Assembly (NCBI GenBank): GCA_030440445.1
Contig: CP098528.1
Location: 620,001 to 684,000, forward strand
Source of the DNA: Halomonas sp. KG2
GTDB taxonomy: Bacteria > Pseudomonadota > Gammaproteobacteria > Pseudomonadales > Halomonadaceae
DNA length: 64,000 bases
Direction of reading: 5' to 3'
Position numbers and translations under genes: made by a program. The notes beneath the pieces were generated by a model. The model was not told the origin of the DNA, ran no database searches, and saw nothing but the letters and a program-made list of their open reading frames with translations. How positions within the stretch are numbered: position 1 is the first letter of the stretch; each line of letters opens with the position of its first letter. Shown in pieces: positions 26,504 to 34,480 of the stretch.

Positions 26504-27568
26504 ATGCTTGCTGATCGTCTTGATCGTTATATTGCCCGCAATGTGTTGGCGGCCATCATTGTCGTCCAGTTTGTCCTGCTTGGCTTGGATATCACCATCG
26601 CCTATATCGGTGATTTAGGCGACACCCAAGGTAACTATACCGCGTTAGACGTGTTGATTTATCTGGGCATGCGTCTGCCTTGGCGATTTTATCAATACGC
26701 TCCGGTGGCGGTGTTGATTGGTGCGCTGATTGGCATGGGGAGCATGGCATCCAGCAACGAGTTCACGGTGATGCGTGCCGCTGGCCGATCGCTTGCGCGG
26801 ATTGTCTGGGGGGTCATGAAGCCGGTGCTATTAGTGGTCGTGGTGGTGCTGCTGGTCGCCGAGTTTGTATCTCCCCGTACGGAGCAGTTTGCCGAGGCAT
26901 GGCGTTTAGAGCAGCGCCAGGGGGAAGGGACGCTGCTAACTAGCCGGAGTGGTTGGCAGTTTGAAGGAGAAAGCGTGTATCGCTTTGGCGCTATTCGTGC
27001 GGATAACGTGGTGCTGGATTTAACACGCTATCGTTTTGATGAGCGTCGGCTAATTGAGGCTACCCATGCGAATCGCGCGCATTGGGAAGAGGGTGCATGG
27101 CAGCTGGAAGGCGTTACCACTACGCGCATTTTTGATGATCATACAGAGTCGGAGTATCAGCAACATACAGGTTGGGATACTGCGTTAACGCCCACCCAAT
27201 TGGAACGTTTGCTGCGTGATGTCGAGAGCCAAGCGCCCAGCGAGCTGTGGGCCTACGCCAACTTTTTGCAAAGCCAAAACCTCCAAGCTGACCAACCACT
27301 GCTCTATTTCTGGCAAAAGGTGCTGATGCCGCTAACGATGGGATCACTGGTATTAATCGCCGCTTCCTTTGTGTTTGGCCCGCTGCGTACGGTGGCCGCA
27401 GGTACGCGAGTGTTTTATGGCGTGGTGACCGGTCTGATTTTTAAATATGTACAAGACCTGCTGGCACCAGCATCAACCATCTTTGGTTTTTCGCCTGTGT
27501 GGGCGGTGTTGGTGCCAACTCTTGCCTGTGCGGCGGTAGGTATTTATTTCTTACACCGCAACGGCTAG
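26504..27568 (+). CDS. lptG: LPS export ABC transporter permease LptG
   Basis: A 354-residue partner of LptF with the same six-helix plan and periplasmic domain. LDRYIARNVLAAI at the start and the coupling-helix region GSMASSNEFTVMRAAGRS are family marks. Together with LptF and the ATPase LptB, encoded elsewhere, it drives LPS up the periplasmic bridge. An RDD-family gene follows after 19 bp on the same strand. Confidence 0.95.
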   Translation: MLADRLDRYIARNVLAAIIVVQFVLLGLDITIAYIGDLGDTQGNYTALDVLIYLGMRLPWRFYQYAPVAVLIGALIGMGSMASSNEFTVMRAAGRSLARIVWGVMKPVLLVVVVVLLVAEFVSPRTEQFAEAWRLEQRQGEGTLLTSRSGWQFEGESVYRFGAIRADNVVLDLTRYRFDERRLIEATHANRAHWEEGAWQLEGVTTTRIFDDHTESEYQQHTGWDTALTPTQLERLLRDVESQAPSELWAYANFLQSQNLQADQPLLYFWQKVLMPLTMGSLVLIAASFVFGPLRTVAAGTRVFYGVVTGLIFKYVQDLLAPASTIFGFSPVWAVLVPTLACAAVGIYFLHRNG

Positions 27569-27587
27569 TTGCGGCGGCGATACGTGA

Positions 27588-28091
27588 ATGAGGATGAGCA
27601 TAGTGACGAGCATGGTGACGAACCCCCGGCGCTTTACCCAATTAGATAGCGTTTGGCCTGCTGGGTTAAGCCGTCGTTTAGGCGCGATGCTGTACGACGG
27701 ATTTTTGGTCACAGCCATTTGGCTCGCTGTGACGGTGGCTCATCTGGCTTTTTTTCGCTTTGTGCTGGGGCAGCAGGCTGACGAGATAGGCACAACTCAA
27801 TTTGATATCTGGAGCCTTAGACTGATGTTGCTGTTCTTTGTCACGCTATTCTTTGTCTATTCGTGGCGGCGTGGCGGCATGACGTTAGGGATGCAGGCAT
27901 GGCGGCTGCGGGTGCAAACCACCGATGGCCATGCGATTACACTTAAGCAAAGTCTAATTCGCTGTGTGACAGCCTGGCTTTCCCTGGCCGCGTTTGGCAT
28001 TGGTTACTGGTGGGTTTTGTTTGATCGGCAACGCAGAAGCTGGCCAGATATCGCCTCTAATACGCAAACCGTGGTGTTACCGAAAAAATAA
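27588..28091 (+). CDS. RDD family membrane protein
   Basis: A 167-residue protein with the RDD domain: an Arg in the first helix region (GLSRRLGAMLYDGFLV, about 26-41), then Asp, and a late WRLRVQTTDG segment after GMTLGMQAW. Three to four membrane helices are predicted. Function is unknown in general; some RDD proteins act as sodium/proton antiporters in halophiles. Several in-frame ATG and GTG codons crowd the first 12 positions, so the exact start is uncertain. It is read behind lptFG. Confidence 0.85.
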   Translation: MRMSIVTSMVTNPRRFTQLDSVWPAGLSRRLGAMLYDGFLVTAIWLAVTVAHLAFFRFVLGQQADEIGTTQFDIWSLRLMLLFFVTLFFVYSWRRGGMTLGMQAWRLRVQTTDGHAITLKQSLIRCVTAWLSLAAFGIGYWWVLFDRQRRSWPDIASNTQTVVLPKK

Positions 28092-28191
28092 TTTTACCGC
28101 CTGTTTTGCTAAAAATATTGCTATGACAAGGCGTTATCATATGGCTCATTTTTATTAAGACGAATAGCTACCAAAAAGCATCTATTTCTAC

Positions 28192-28224
28192 TTGAAAAGA
28201 TGTATGCGAATCATTTACATTCAT
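28192..28224 (+). promoter_or_regulatory. bfd promoter with Fur-like box
   Basis: A -35 TTGAAA (28192-28197) and a -10 TTACAT (28215-28220), 17 bp apart, precede bfd. The -10 lies inside GCGAATCATTTACATTC, whose complement resembles Fur boxes of the AATGATTCGCAT type. Fur binding there would block the promoter when iron is plentiful, as known for bfd in other gammaproteobacteria. Confidence 0.45.
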
Positions 28225-28249
28225 CTCATGATCTTTATGAGGTGTTGCC

Positions 28250-28456
28250 ATGTACGTTTGCGTGTGCAAGGGAGTAACCGACCATCAGATTCGCCAGCAC
28301 GTTAGCGATGGAGCGCGTAGTTGGCGAGAAGTACGTGAGGCCACGGGTTGCGGAACCCAGTGCGGAAAATGCGCTTGTTTTGCTAAATCGCTAACCCGTG
28401 AAGCGGTTCAGGAGGCTCGTTGCGAACCGGATATGAGTCTCGCTTACGCTGTGTGA
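28250..28456 (+). CDS. bfd: Bacterioferritin-associated ferredoxin
   Basis: A 68-residue [2Fe-2S] protein that reduces the core of bacterioferritin to release iron. The cluster cysteines are Cys4, Cys6, Cys38 and Cys41, in the family pattern; Cys34 and Cys43 are extra. It lies upstream of bfr on the same strand, but the 154-bp gap contains a second promoter. That fits opposite regulation: release when iron is short, storage when it is plentiful. Confidence 0.93.
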   Translation: MYVCVCKGVTDHQIRQHVSDGARSWREVREATGCGTQCGKCACFAKSLTREAVQEARCEPDMSLAYAV

Positions 28457-28503
28457 CGCGAATCACTATTGTTAGATTTATCGTTAGCAACTATATGATT
28501 CTT

Positions 28504-28549
28504 TTGAATTTTTAGTCATTTCCTATATACTCCCAGCATCGTTGGGAGT
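28504..28549 (+). promoter_or_regulatory. Probable bfr promoter with overlapping hairpin
   Basis: TTGAAT (28504-28509) and TATACT (28526-28531) are 16 bp apart. A 7-bp inverted repeat, ACTCCCA and TGGGAGT (28529-28549), begins in the -10 element and would lie around the transcription start. It may be an operator or a weak stop for bfd transcripts. No T-run follows. Confidence 0.4.
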
Positions 28550-28610
28550 AAGCCTATTTATGGCCTATACTCTCTAGTTAGCGTAATCGCACACTAAGAA
28601 AGGTGACGTC

Positions 28611-29096
28611 ATGAAAGGTGATCCCAAGGTTATTCAGCATCTCAATATCGCCCTCGGCAATGAACTGGTAGCCATCAACCAGTATTTTCTGCATGCCAAA
28701 ATGTACAAAGACTGGGGCTTTAAAGAGCTTGCTAAGTGGGAATACGATGAGTCCATTGAAGAAATGCAACACGCCGATAAACTAATCGAGCGTATTTTGT
28801 TCCTTGAAGGCATTCCTAATCTTCAGGATCTAGGCAAACTACATATCGGCGAAAATGTAAAAGAAATGCTCGAAAGTGATTTGAAAATCGAGCACGACGG
28901 CCGCAAGGACTACATCGAAGCAATTACCTACTGTGAAAGCGTTAAGGATTATGTAACGCGCGATCTACTGCGTGACCTGCTTGCCGATGAAGAAAGTCAT
29001 ATTGATCATATCGAAACGCAGCTTGGTCTGATCGATAAAGTAGGTATTCAAAATTACCTACAAAAACATATGCAGTTGGCGACTGACGAAGAGTAA
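28611..29096 (+). CDS. bfr: Bacterioferritin
   Basis: A 161-residue heme-containing ferritin that stores iron in a 24-subunit shell. All ferroxidase ligands are present at their standard positions: Glu18, Glu51, His54, Glu94, Glu127 and His130. The heme ligand Met52 is also present, so this subunit can both oxidise iron and bind heme. It is followed by a strong terminator and preceded by bfd. Confidence 0.96.
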   Translation: MKGDPKVIQHLNIALGNELVAINQYFLHAKMYKDWGFKELAKWEYDESIEEMQHADKLIERILFLEGIPNLQDLGKLHIGENVKEMLESDLKIEHDGRKDYIEAITYCESVKDYVTRDLLRDLLADEESHIDHIETQLGLIDKVGIQNYLQKHMQLATDEE

Positions 29097-29146
29097 CGCT
29101 TGTTAATTTAATTAAAGCGGTATTGTTCAATTAAAGCGTCAATCTG

Positions 29147-29180
29147 CAAAACGGGCAGCCATGTGGCTGCCCGTTTTTTT
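29147..29180 (+). terminator. Terminator after bfr
   Basis: An 11-bp perfect stem, ACGGGCAGCCA (29151-29161) and TGGCTGCCCGT (29164-29174), is followed by seven T. A run of A on the left side may make it act also for the convergent ABC transporter operon that ends at 29218. Confidence 0.9.
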
Positions 29181-29217
29181 GGCTGTTTACGTCTTCTACT
29201 TTTGAGCTTGGATACTG

Positions 29218-30981
29218 CTAGCGAGATAGTTTGCTTAAGCCCACTAGGTTTGAAAGTGACACCGCTAGTACCGATAGCAAAATCAGTGCTAATGCGGGAA
29301 TCAGCACCGCCCAAGGCGCTCGCTCAATATAGGGCATACCTTCGGCAAGGATTAACCCCCACTCTGGCGAAGGTGGGCGTGGCCCCAGACCGAGAAAGCC
29401 AAGTGCAGCCAAGGCCAGCGCCACGCCAGGTAAGCGCAGCATGGCGTGGCGAAACACTGGGCCAAGCACTGCCGGTAAGATGTAGCGGCCCATTAAGCGT
29501 AAATGACCCACGCCTAGCATTGGCGTAATGCGAACGTGGGGCTGGGCTTTCACTTCCGCCACCAGTGCCGCTGTGTGCGCTGCAAGCGGAGCCCAAGCGA
29601 CGGCTGTTACCGCAATGATCGCGCCGCTAGCACTTGGCCCTATTAGCCCCGCAACAATCAACCCCGCAATGGTGGGGGGCGTTGCCTTGGTGATTTCAAT
29701 AGGACCCGTGGCTAGCTTGGGGGCTAGTCCAATCAGTAGCCCTATTACTAGCGAAAAGAAGACGACGACTGTTGCCATGCCCATGGTGGACAGCGCTCCG
29801 TGAGCTACTCGCGCCAAAATATCGCGCCCAGTGCCGTCGGCGCCTAATGGTAACGCAAAGCTTGGTGACTCTAAGCGCATAAACGCGGAGCTAAACGGGT
29901 CACGCCCCATCCCCGCTACGATTAGCACAAAGAGCAGCAATATCGCGATGGTGGGTACAACCCATGCCCTACGCTGAATATTCTGTTCGCTATGCGCCAC
30001 GGGCAGAGCCCCAAGCTGAAAAGCACGGCCCAGTAACAGCACGCGACCAATATTGGCCAAGCTGCCTAATATAATGGCGATAATCAGCAGAATCAGAATG
30101 CCAGTTTGTAGTGCGGGAAGGTCCTGGGCCGATGCTGCGCCAAGCGTTGCTCGACCCAGGCCTGGAATAGAGAATACCTGTTCGACGGCAATGGCTCCTC
30201 CCGTCAGACCCACCATTACCATGCCGACCTGAGGCATCAGGCTGGGTAAGGTGCGTCGTAGTGCGGCCATGACAATTCGGCTGCGTGAAAAGCCTGCTAC
30301 GTTCCAGGTAGCGACCCAGCGCTCGCTGAAGGTGGCTGCAAGGCCATCGCTAAACAAGCGCCCCAACAGACCGCCTGCCGGAAGGCCCAGCGCAAAGGCG
30401 GGCAATAGGGCATAACTTAAACCTCGCCAGCCGTAAGGCGGTAGCCAGTTTAGCCATGCCGCAAACACGACTAGCAGTAGTGAGGCGAGTAGAAACTCAG
30501 GCAGAGCCGTCAGAGCTGCACCAATGGCACCGGAAGAGTGGCTGACCTGACCTCGCAAGCCACGCCGCACCACAGGGATGCAGATCAGCGTAGCGGTAAC
30601 CACCGCTACCAGCATGCCAAAGGTCATTAGCGTCAGTGATACCTGGGCGCTCTTTAACATGCCCGGTAGCACCGGTGCGCCGGAGACCCAGGAATTGCCT
30701 GCATCGCCATGCAGCAGACCCAGCAGCCAGCTTTGTAGTTTTTCGAAGGGGCCAAGATCCAGGCCTAACTGAGCACGAATGGCTGCTAAAGCTTCGGGGG
30801 TGGCTTCCTGCTCAGCAGAGCGTGCCCGCAAAATGCTCAGTGCAGGGTCGCGGCCGGATAACCACGGCAGTAGCCCCACCAGCACCACCACGCTGGCTAG
30901 TGTAACCAAACGTGAGAGCAGCGGAATAAAGGGCGTGATACGCAAGCTGCGCCATAGGCGCAGCGGTATTGCGGTTGTCAT
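29218..30981 (-). CDS. Fused DppB-DppC type ABC transporter permease
   Basis: A 587-residue protein carrying two permease halves that are normally separate in peptide/nickel/opine importers. The first half (about 1-310) has a DppB-like plan with the EAA-type loop GFSRSRIVMAALRRTLPS and the end VEQVFSIPGLGRATLGA. The second half (about 330-587) has the DppC-like start LPLGADGTGRDILARV, the loop GVGHLRLMGRYILPAV and the end GFLGLGPRPPSPEWGLILAEG. The ATG at 30981 follows the binding-protein stop by 13 bp with an AAGGG site; an upstream GTG would overlap. It is the last gene of an operon preceded by a Zur-like box, so the cargo may be zinc-related, but peptide transport is not excluded. Confidence 0.88.
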   Translation of the reverse strand: MTTAIPLRLWRSLRITPFIPLLSRLVTLASVVVLVGLLPWLSGRDPALSILRARSAEQEATPEALAAIRAQLGLDLGPFEKLQSWLLGLLHGDAGNSWVSGAPVLPGMLKSAQVSLTLMTFGMLVAVVTATLICIPVVRRGLRGQVSHSSGAIGAALTALPEFLLASLLLVVFAAWLNWLPPYGWRGLSYALLPAFALGLPAGGLLGRLFSDGLAATFSERWVATWNVAGFSRSRIVMAALRRTLPSLMPQVGMVMVGLTGGAIAVEQVFSIPGLGRATLGAASAQDLPALQTGILILLIIAIILGSLANIGRVLLLGRAFQLGALPVAHSEQNIQRRAWVVPTIAILLLFVLIVAGMGRDPFSSAFMRLESPSFALPLGADGTGRDILARVAHGALSTMGMATVVVFFSLVIGLLIGLAPKLATGPIEITKATPPTIAGLIVAGLIGPSASGAIIAVTAVAWAPLAAHTAALVAEVKAQPHVRITPMLGVGHLRLMGRYILPAVLGPVFRHAMLRLPGVALALAALGFLGLGPRPPSPEWGLILAEGMPYIERAPWAVLIPALALILLSVLAVSLSNLVGLSKLSR

Positions 30982-30994
30982 GCGTGGCGTACCC

Positions 30995-32512
30995 TTAGGA
31001 GTCACTGGCGACGTCGATGGTTGTCTGCTCAGTGATCAGCGCACGCTCGCGGGGGTCTCGCTCGGCGTTAGAGATCCGTGCCGACTCGCCCTGAATAACG
31101 CGTTCGTGGAGCATCGGAATAGCCGCATCGGTGCGTAAAATAGCTGCTTCCGCCTCGATAATTGCCTGGCGGCGCTCATCTCCTGTGGGCAGCATGGCGG
31201 CATTGGCTAACGCTTCATCGACGGCGGGGTCACACAGCTGGGCGATGTTGAAAGAGCCCGCACAAGCGAAGTCGCTGAACATATAGGCCACCGGGTCGCC
31301 TGAATCGAGGACGGTGGCACGCGAAAGAATAAAGGCGTCAAACTCACCGGCTAAGGCGTCTGCTTCTATATGCGCGTACTCACGCACTTCTTGGTTAACG
31401 TTAAAACCCGCACGGGTCAGCTGCTGTTCAAGCAGTACAGCCACTTCGGGCAGTTCGGCGCGGTCAGTAAAAGTCGCCAGGGTGATGTCTGTACCGTTTG
31501 GCTCGCTGGGAGCAGTGCGATCTTCAAGCGGGGTGCGATAGTCGCTTGCCCACGCTAGTGCCGGGCCGAGTAACCCTTCGGCAATATCCGCGCGCCCTTC
31601 GTAAACGGTATTCACAATAGCGGAGCGGTCTATTGCTTCACGAACGGCTGCGCGAAGGCCTGGGTCGGTCATTGGGCCTGACTCGGTATTTAGGTAAAGC
31701 GTATTGGTGCGTGGCATGGGCACTTCGTGGACTAACTCTGGGTCAAGCAGCGCCACCTGGGATACCGGGATCGCTTCAACCACATCGGCTGCACTGGTTC
31801 TCAAAGCTGCCGCCCGGGCGGTGCCATCGGGGACATAATCGGCATCAATACCGGCCACTTTGGCGGGTTCGCCCCAGTAGCCATCAAAGCGATCCAGGTG
31901 GGCGCTGCTCGTGCCGTTGATCTCTGTTAATACGAACGGGCCGGTACCTGCTTTGATGGGATTAACCCGGCCATCCTCGCCATAGGCGCTGGCGGCTAAA
32001 ATCGCTAGTTGGGGGCTTGAAAGGCGGTTGGGGATCAGTGGGTCTTCGTTTTTCGTGCGCACAATCACCGCGTTATCACCATCGGCTTCGATGGTCATGT
32101 TCACGCCATCTAAAATGCGTGGCTTGGGAGCGGCCTGGGTGGCTGCAGTGAGAGCGTTCACTACGTCGCTAACGGTCAGTGTCGTACCATCATGAAAGTT
32201 GACCCCATCGCGAATCACAAACCGCCATGTATGGCCGTCGAGCTGCTCCCACTCGGTGGCCAGAAATGGCTGTGGGTCGCTGCTGGCATCCAACCGAATG
32301 AGTGTTTCCGCCGTGCTCCAGCGCGATAGTTTGAAAGCATCATCGGAAAGTGGCGTTAATCCCGAGCGAGGTGGCTGCAGCATCGCTAGGCTGATTCGTT
32401 CACCGGCCTCTGCAGATGTGGTGTCACGCTGTTCATCAAAACAACCGGCCAGCAGTAACGGGGCGGCAAGGGCAATAGGCAGGGAAAGGCGCAGCGGACG
32501 GGGTAACATCAT
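30995..32512 (-). CDS. ABC transporter substrate-binding lipoprotein (SBP family 5)
   Basis: A 505-residue solute-binding lipoprotein with a lipobox LLAGC (Cys24). The family-5 signature region (TAETLIRLDAS, then FHDGTTLTVSDVVNAL) matches dipeptide, nickel and metallophore-binding proteins. The ATG at 32512 with GGAG at short spacing is preferred to a start 19 codons upstream. It lies 67 bp after the second ATPase and 13 bp before the fused permease. The ligand cannot be read from sequence. The Zur-like site at the head of the operon suggests uptake of a zinc complex. Confidence 0.9.
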   Translation of the reverse strand: MMLPRPLRLSLPIALAAPLLLAGCFDEQRDTTSAEAGERISLAMLQPPRSGLTPLSDDAFKLSRWSTAETLIRLDASSDPQPFLATEWEQLDGHTWRFVIRDGVNFHDGTTLTVSDVVNALTAATQAAPKPRILDGVNMTIEADGDNAVIVRTKNEDPLIPNRLSSPQLAILAASAYGEDGRVNPIKAGTGPFVLTEINGTSSAHLDRFDGYWGEPAKVAGIDADYVPDGTARAAALRTSAADVVEAIPVSQVALLDPELVHEVPMPRTNTLYLNTESGPMTDPGLRAAVREAIDRSAIVNTVYEGRADIAEGLLGPALAWASDYRTPLEDRTAPSEPNGTDITLATFTDRAELPEVAVLLEQQLTRAGFNVNQEVREYAHIEADALAGEFDAFILSRATVLDSGDPVAYMFSDFACAGSFNIAQLCDPAVDEALANAAMLPTGDERRQAIIEAEAAILRTDAAIPMLHERVIQGESARISNAERDPRERALITEQTTIDVASDS

Positions 32513-32579
32513 AAAACTCCAGTTGAAGTGACGGGCAGGAAAAACGGGTAGAAAAAATAAAAAAGTCACAGATACGTTA

Positions 32580-33434
32580 TTAAAGTGCTTCTAACTCAGC
32601 TGCATTGCAGTTTGGATGCGCACAAGTAGGTAGCTGCGCAACGGCATTGATTAGCGAACGCGTAGTCGGGTGATGGGGGGCGCGCCAAAGCGCTGCCGTT
32701 GAACGGTCTTCAACTATTTTGCCGTCATCCATGACCAGCGTGCGTTGGCACAATTGGGTGACCACCGATAAATCATGGGACACCATCAGTAGCCCTGTGC
32801 CGCTTTCATCGCATAGTTTTTTCAGTACGCTAATCACCTGCGCGCGAACCGGTAGATCTAGGCCGCTCAGTGGCTCATCGGCGAGCAAAAAGCGTGGGCG
32901 CGTAGCAATCGCACGGGCAATGGCGACCCGTTGAGCCTGGCCGCCGGAAAGCTCATGAGGCAAACGGTCCAAAAAACGTGCATCCAAGCCGACTTGCTCC
33001 AGCGCTTCTCTGGCACGTTCTCCCGGGGCGCAATCAACGTTCAGCCTTATTAATGGCTCGGCCACTAGCGCTCGAACACTCATGCGAGGATCAAGGGAGG
33101 CGCCGGGGTCTTGGGGAATATACTGAACAGCTCGACGGTACCATCTAAGCTTGGCCGTGGAGGCGGGACGTACCGTTTTATGCAGACAAGTAATCGAACC
33201 AGTATCGGGCGCTTCAATCGCTAACAGTGAGCGCAGTAATGTCGTTTTTCCCGACCCTGACAAGCCGACTAGTCCGACACGTTCACCCGGATAAAGCGTC
33301 AGGCTGATGTTATTCATGACTTGTTTGCGTTCACCCGCCCGCCAAAAAACAGTGCGGGGTAAAGAGACGCTTTTATAGAGCCCGTTTGCTGAGAGGAAGG
33401 CTTCCTGGCACTTAAAAAGTGGATGGCTCTGCAT
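32580..33434 (-). CDS. ABC transporter ATPase, DppF/OppF type
   Basis: A 284-residue nucleotide-binding subunit. Walker A is GLSGSGKTT, the signature is LSGGQAQRVAIARA and Walker B reads RFLLADEPLSGLD. The sequence around VQYIPQDPGASLDPRM is the usual Q-loop of the Dpp/Opp/Nik F-type ATPase. It begins immediately after the D-type ATPase, so both are co-translated and would pair as a heterodimer on the fused permease. Confidence 0.9.
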   Translation of the reverse strand: MQSHPLFKCQEAFLSANGLYKSVSLPRTVFWRAGERKQVMNNISLTLYPGERVGLVGLSGSGKTTLLRSLLAIEAPDTGSITCLHKTVRPASTAKLRWYRRAVQYIPQDPGASLDPRMSVRALVAEPLIRLNVDCAPGERAREALEQVGLDARFLDRLPHELSGGQAQRVAIARAIATRPRFLLADEPLSGLDLPVRAQVISVLKKLCDESGTGLLMVSHDLSVVTQLCQRTLVMDDGKIVEDRSTAALWRAPHHPTTRSLINAVAQLPTCAHPNCNAAELEAL

Positions 33435-34256
33435 TTAGGCACTCTTCAAATAGTCAGTTGGGACTATTTCAGGCGGTTGCACATTATGTGCCGCCGCTAC
33501 TAGCGCTTGGGTGAAGGGGGGCTGCGGGGAGGTGATTAGGGTGTCTAACTCGCCGCTTTCGATCATCCTTCCTTGTTTAATAATGACCGCCCGTTGGCAT
33601 AGCTGCGCTGCCGCGTGTAGATCATGGGTGATAAATAGCAGCGCAGATGCTGCGCTGTCAGTATGTTGACGTAAGGCACGTAACACTTGGGATTGAGTGA
33701 CGACATCGAGCGCAGTGGTAGGCTCATCGGCAACCATGAGCGACGTTTGGCACGCCATGGCCAGGGCAATACAGACCCGCTGACGCTGCCCGCCAGAAAG
33801 CTCTGCTGGGGTGCGCTTGATTAACTGTTTAGGGGCTGGAAGGTCCAGTGACGCGAGAAGTGCCACTGCGGCGTCAGTCGCGGCTTGGCGCGATAGACCA
33901 TGATGGCGTAAAAAGGGTTCCCGCAGCTGGGAACTGATAGAAACCAAGGGATTAAGCGCCGAAAGGGAATCCTGAAACACCATTGATACCCGAGAGTTTT
34001 TGGGCCGCTGTGTTGCTGGTGTCGCAATCGCTTCTTGGTCTTGGATCCGTATGCTTCCCTGAGCTTGCGCATTGGGGGGCAGCAAACCGAGCACAGCGTT
34101 AGCCGTGAACGATTTTCCCGAGCCAGATGCACCCAGTAGGCAAACTCGCTCGCCGGGCATAACATCAAACGAGAGCCCATCGACAACCTGTTGCTGGCCG
34201 ATTTTAATGCGCAGATCACGCACGGATAACACGGGGTCGCTGCACACTGAAACCAT
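33435..34256 (-). CDS. ABC transporter ATPase, DppD/OppD type
   Basis: A 273-residue nucleotide-binding subunit and first gene of the importer operon. Walker A is GASGSGKSF, the Q-loop reads MVFQDSLSALNP, the signature is LSGGQRQRVCIALA and Walker B ends MVADEPTTALD. The C-terminal extension typical of peptide-importer D subunits, with its iron-sulfur cysteines, is short here. A Zur-like palindrome lies 32-44 bp upstream of the start, where it would overlap the promoter. Confidence 0.9.
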   Translation of the reverse strand: MVSVCSDPVLSVRDLRIKIGQQQVVDGLSFDVMPGERVCLLGASGSGKSFTANAVLGLLPPNAQAQGSIRIQDQEAIATPATQRPKNSRVSMVFQDSLSALNPLVSISSQLREPFLRHHGLSRQAATDAAVALLASLDLPAPKQLIKRTPAELSGGQRQRVCIALAMACQTSLMVADEPTTALDVVTQSQVLRALRQHTDSAASALLFITHDLHAAAQLCQRAVIIKQGRMIESGELDTLITSPQPPFTQALVAAAHNVQPPEIVPTDYLKSA

Positions 34257-34287
34257 CGCTTGCTGAACCGCTCAATAAGATATTTTA

Positions 34288-34300
34288 GTTATGATATAAC
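34288..34300 (-). promoter_or_regulatory. zur box: Zur-like operator before the ABC importer
   Basis: GTTATGATATAAC differs at one position from GTTATAATATAAC, the core recognised by the zinc uptake regulator Zur in gammaproteobacteria. Its arms GTTAT and ATAAC are perfect inverted repeats. It lies just upstream of the first ATPase gene, so zinc-loaded Zur would repress the importer. A second near-match stands before the COG0523 GTPase gene at 49512. Confidence 0.6.
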
Positions 34301-34423
34301 ATTGGTTGGTTGAGCATCAATCTATGCGTTAATACTGCGTCTAAAAAGCGTGTTTCAGTGGTTAAAACAACGAGTCAAAACAGCGAGTCTAAAAGTGGTC
34401 GAAATGAAGCTAAGCAATACCCA

Positions 34424-34457
34424 TAAAAAAGCGCTGATTAGCTCAGCGCTTTTTTTC
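34424..34457 (-). terminator. Terminator of cstA
   Basis: Arms AGCGCTGA (34430-34437) and TCAGCGCT (34443-34450) form an 8-bp stem with six A before and seven T after, so it can act in both directions. It follows the cstA stop at 34481 on the minus strand. Confidence 0.85.
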
Positions 34458-34480
34458 TTCAGGGGCAGTAAAACAATAGC

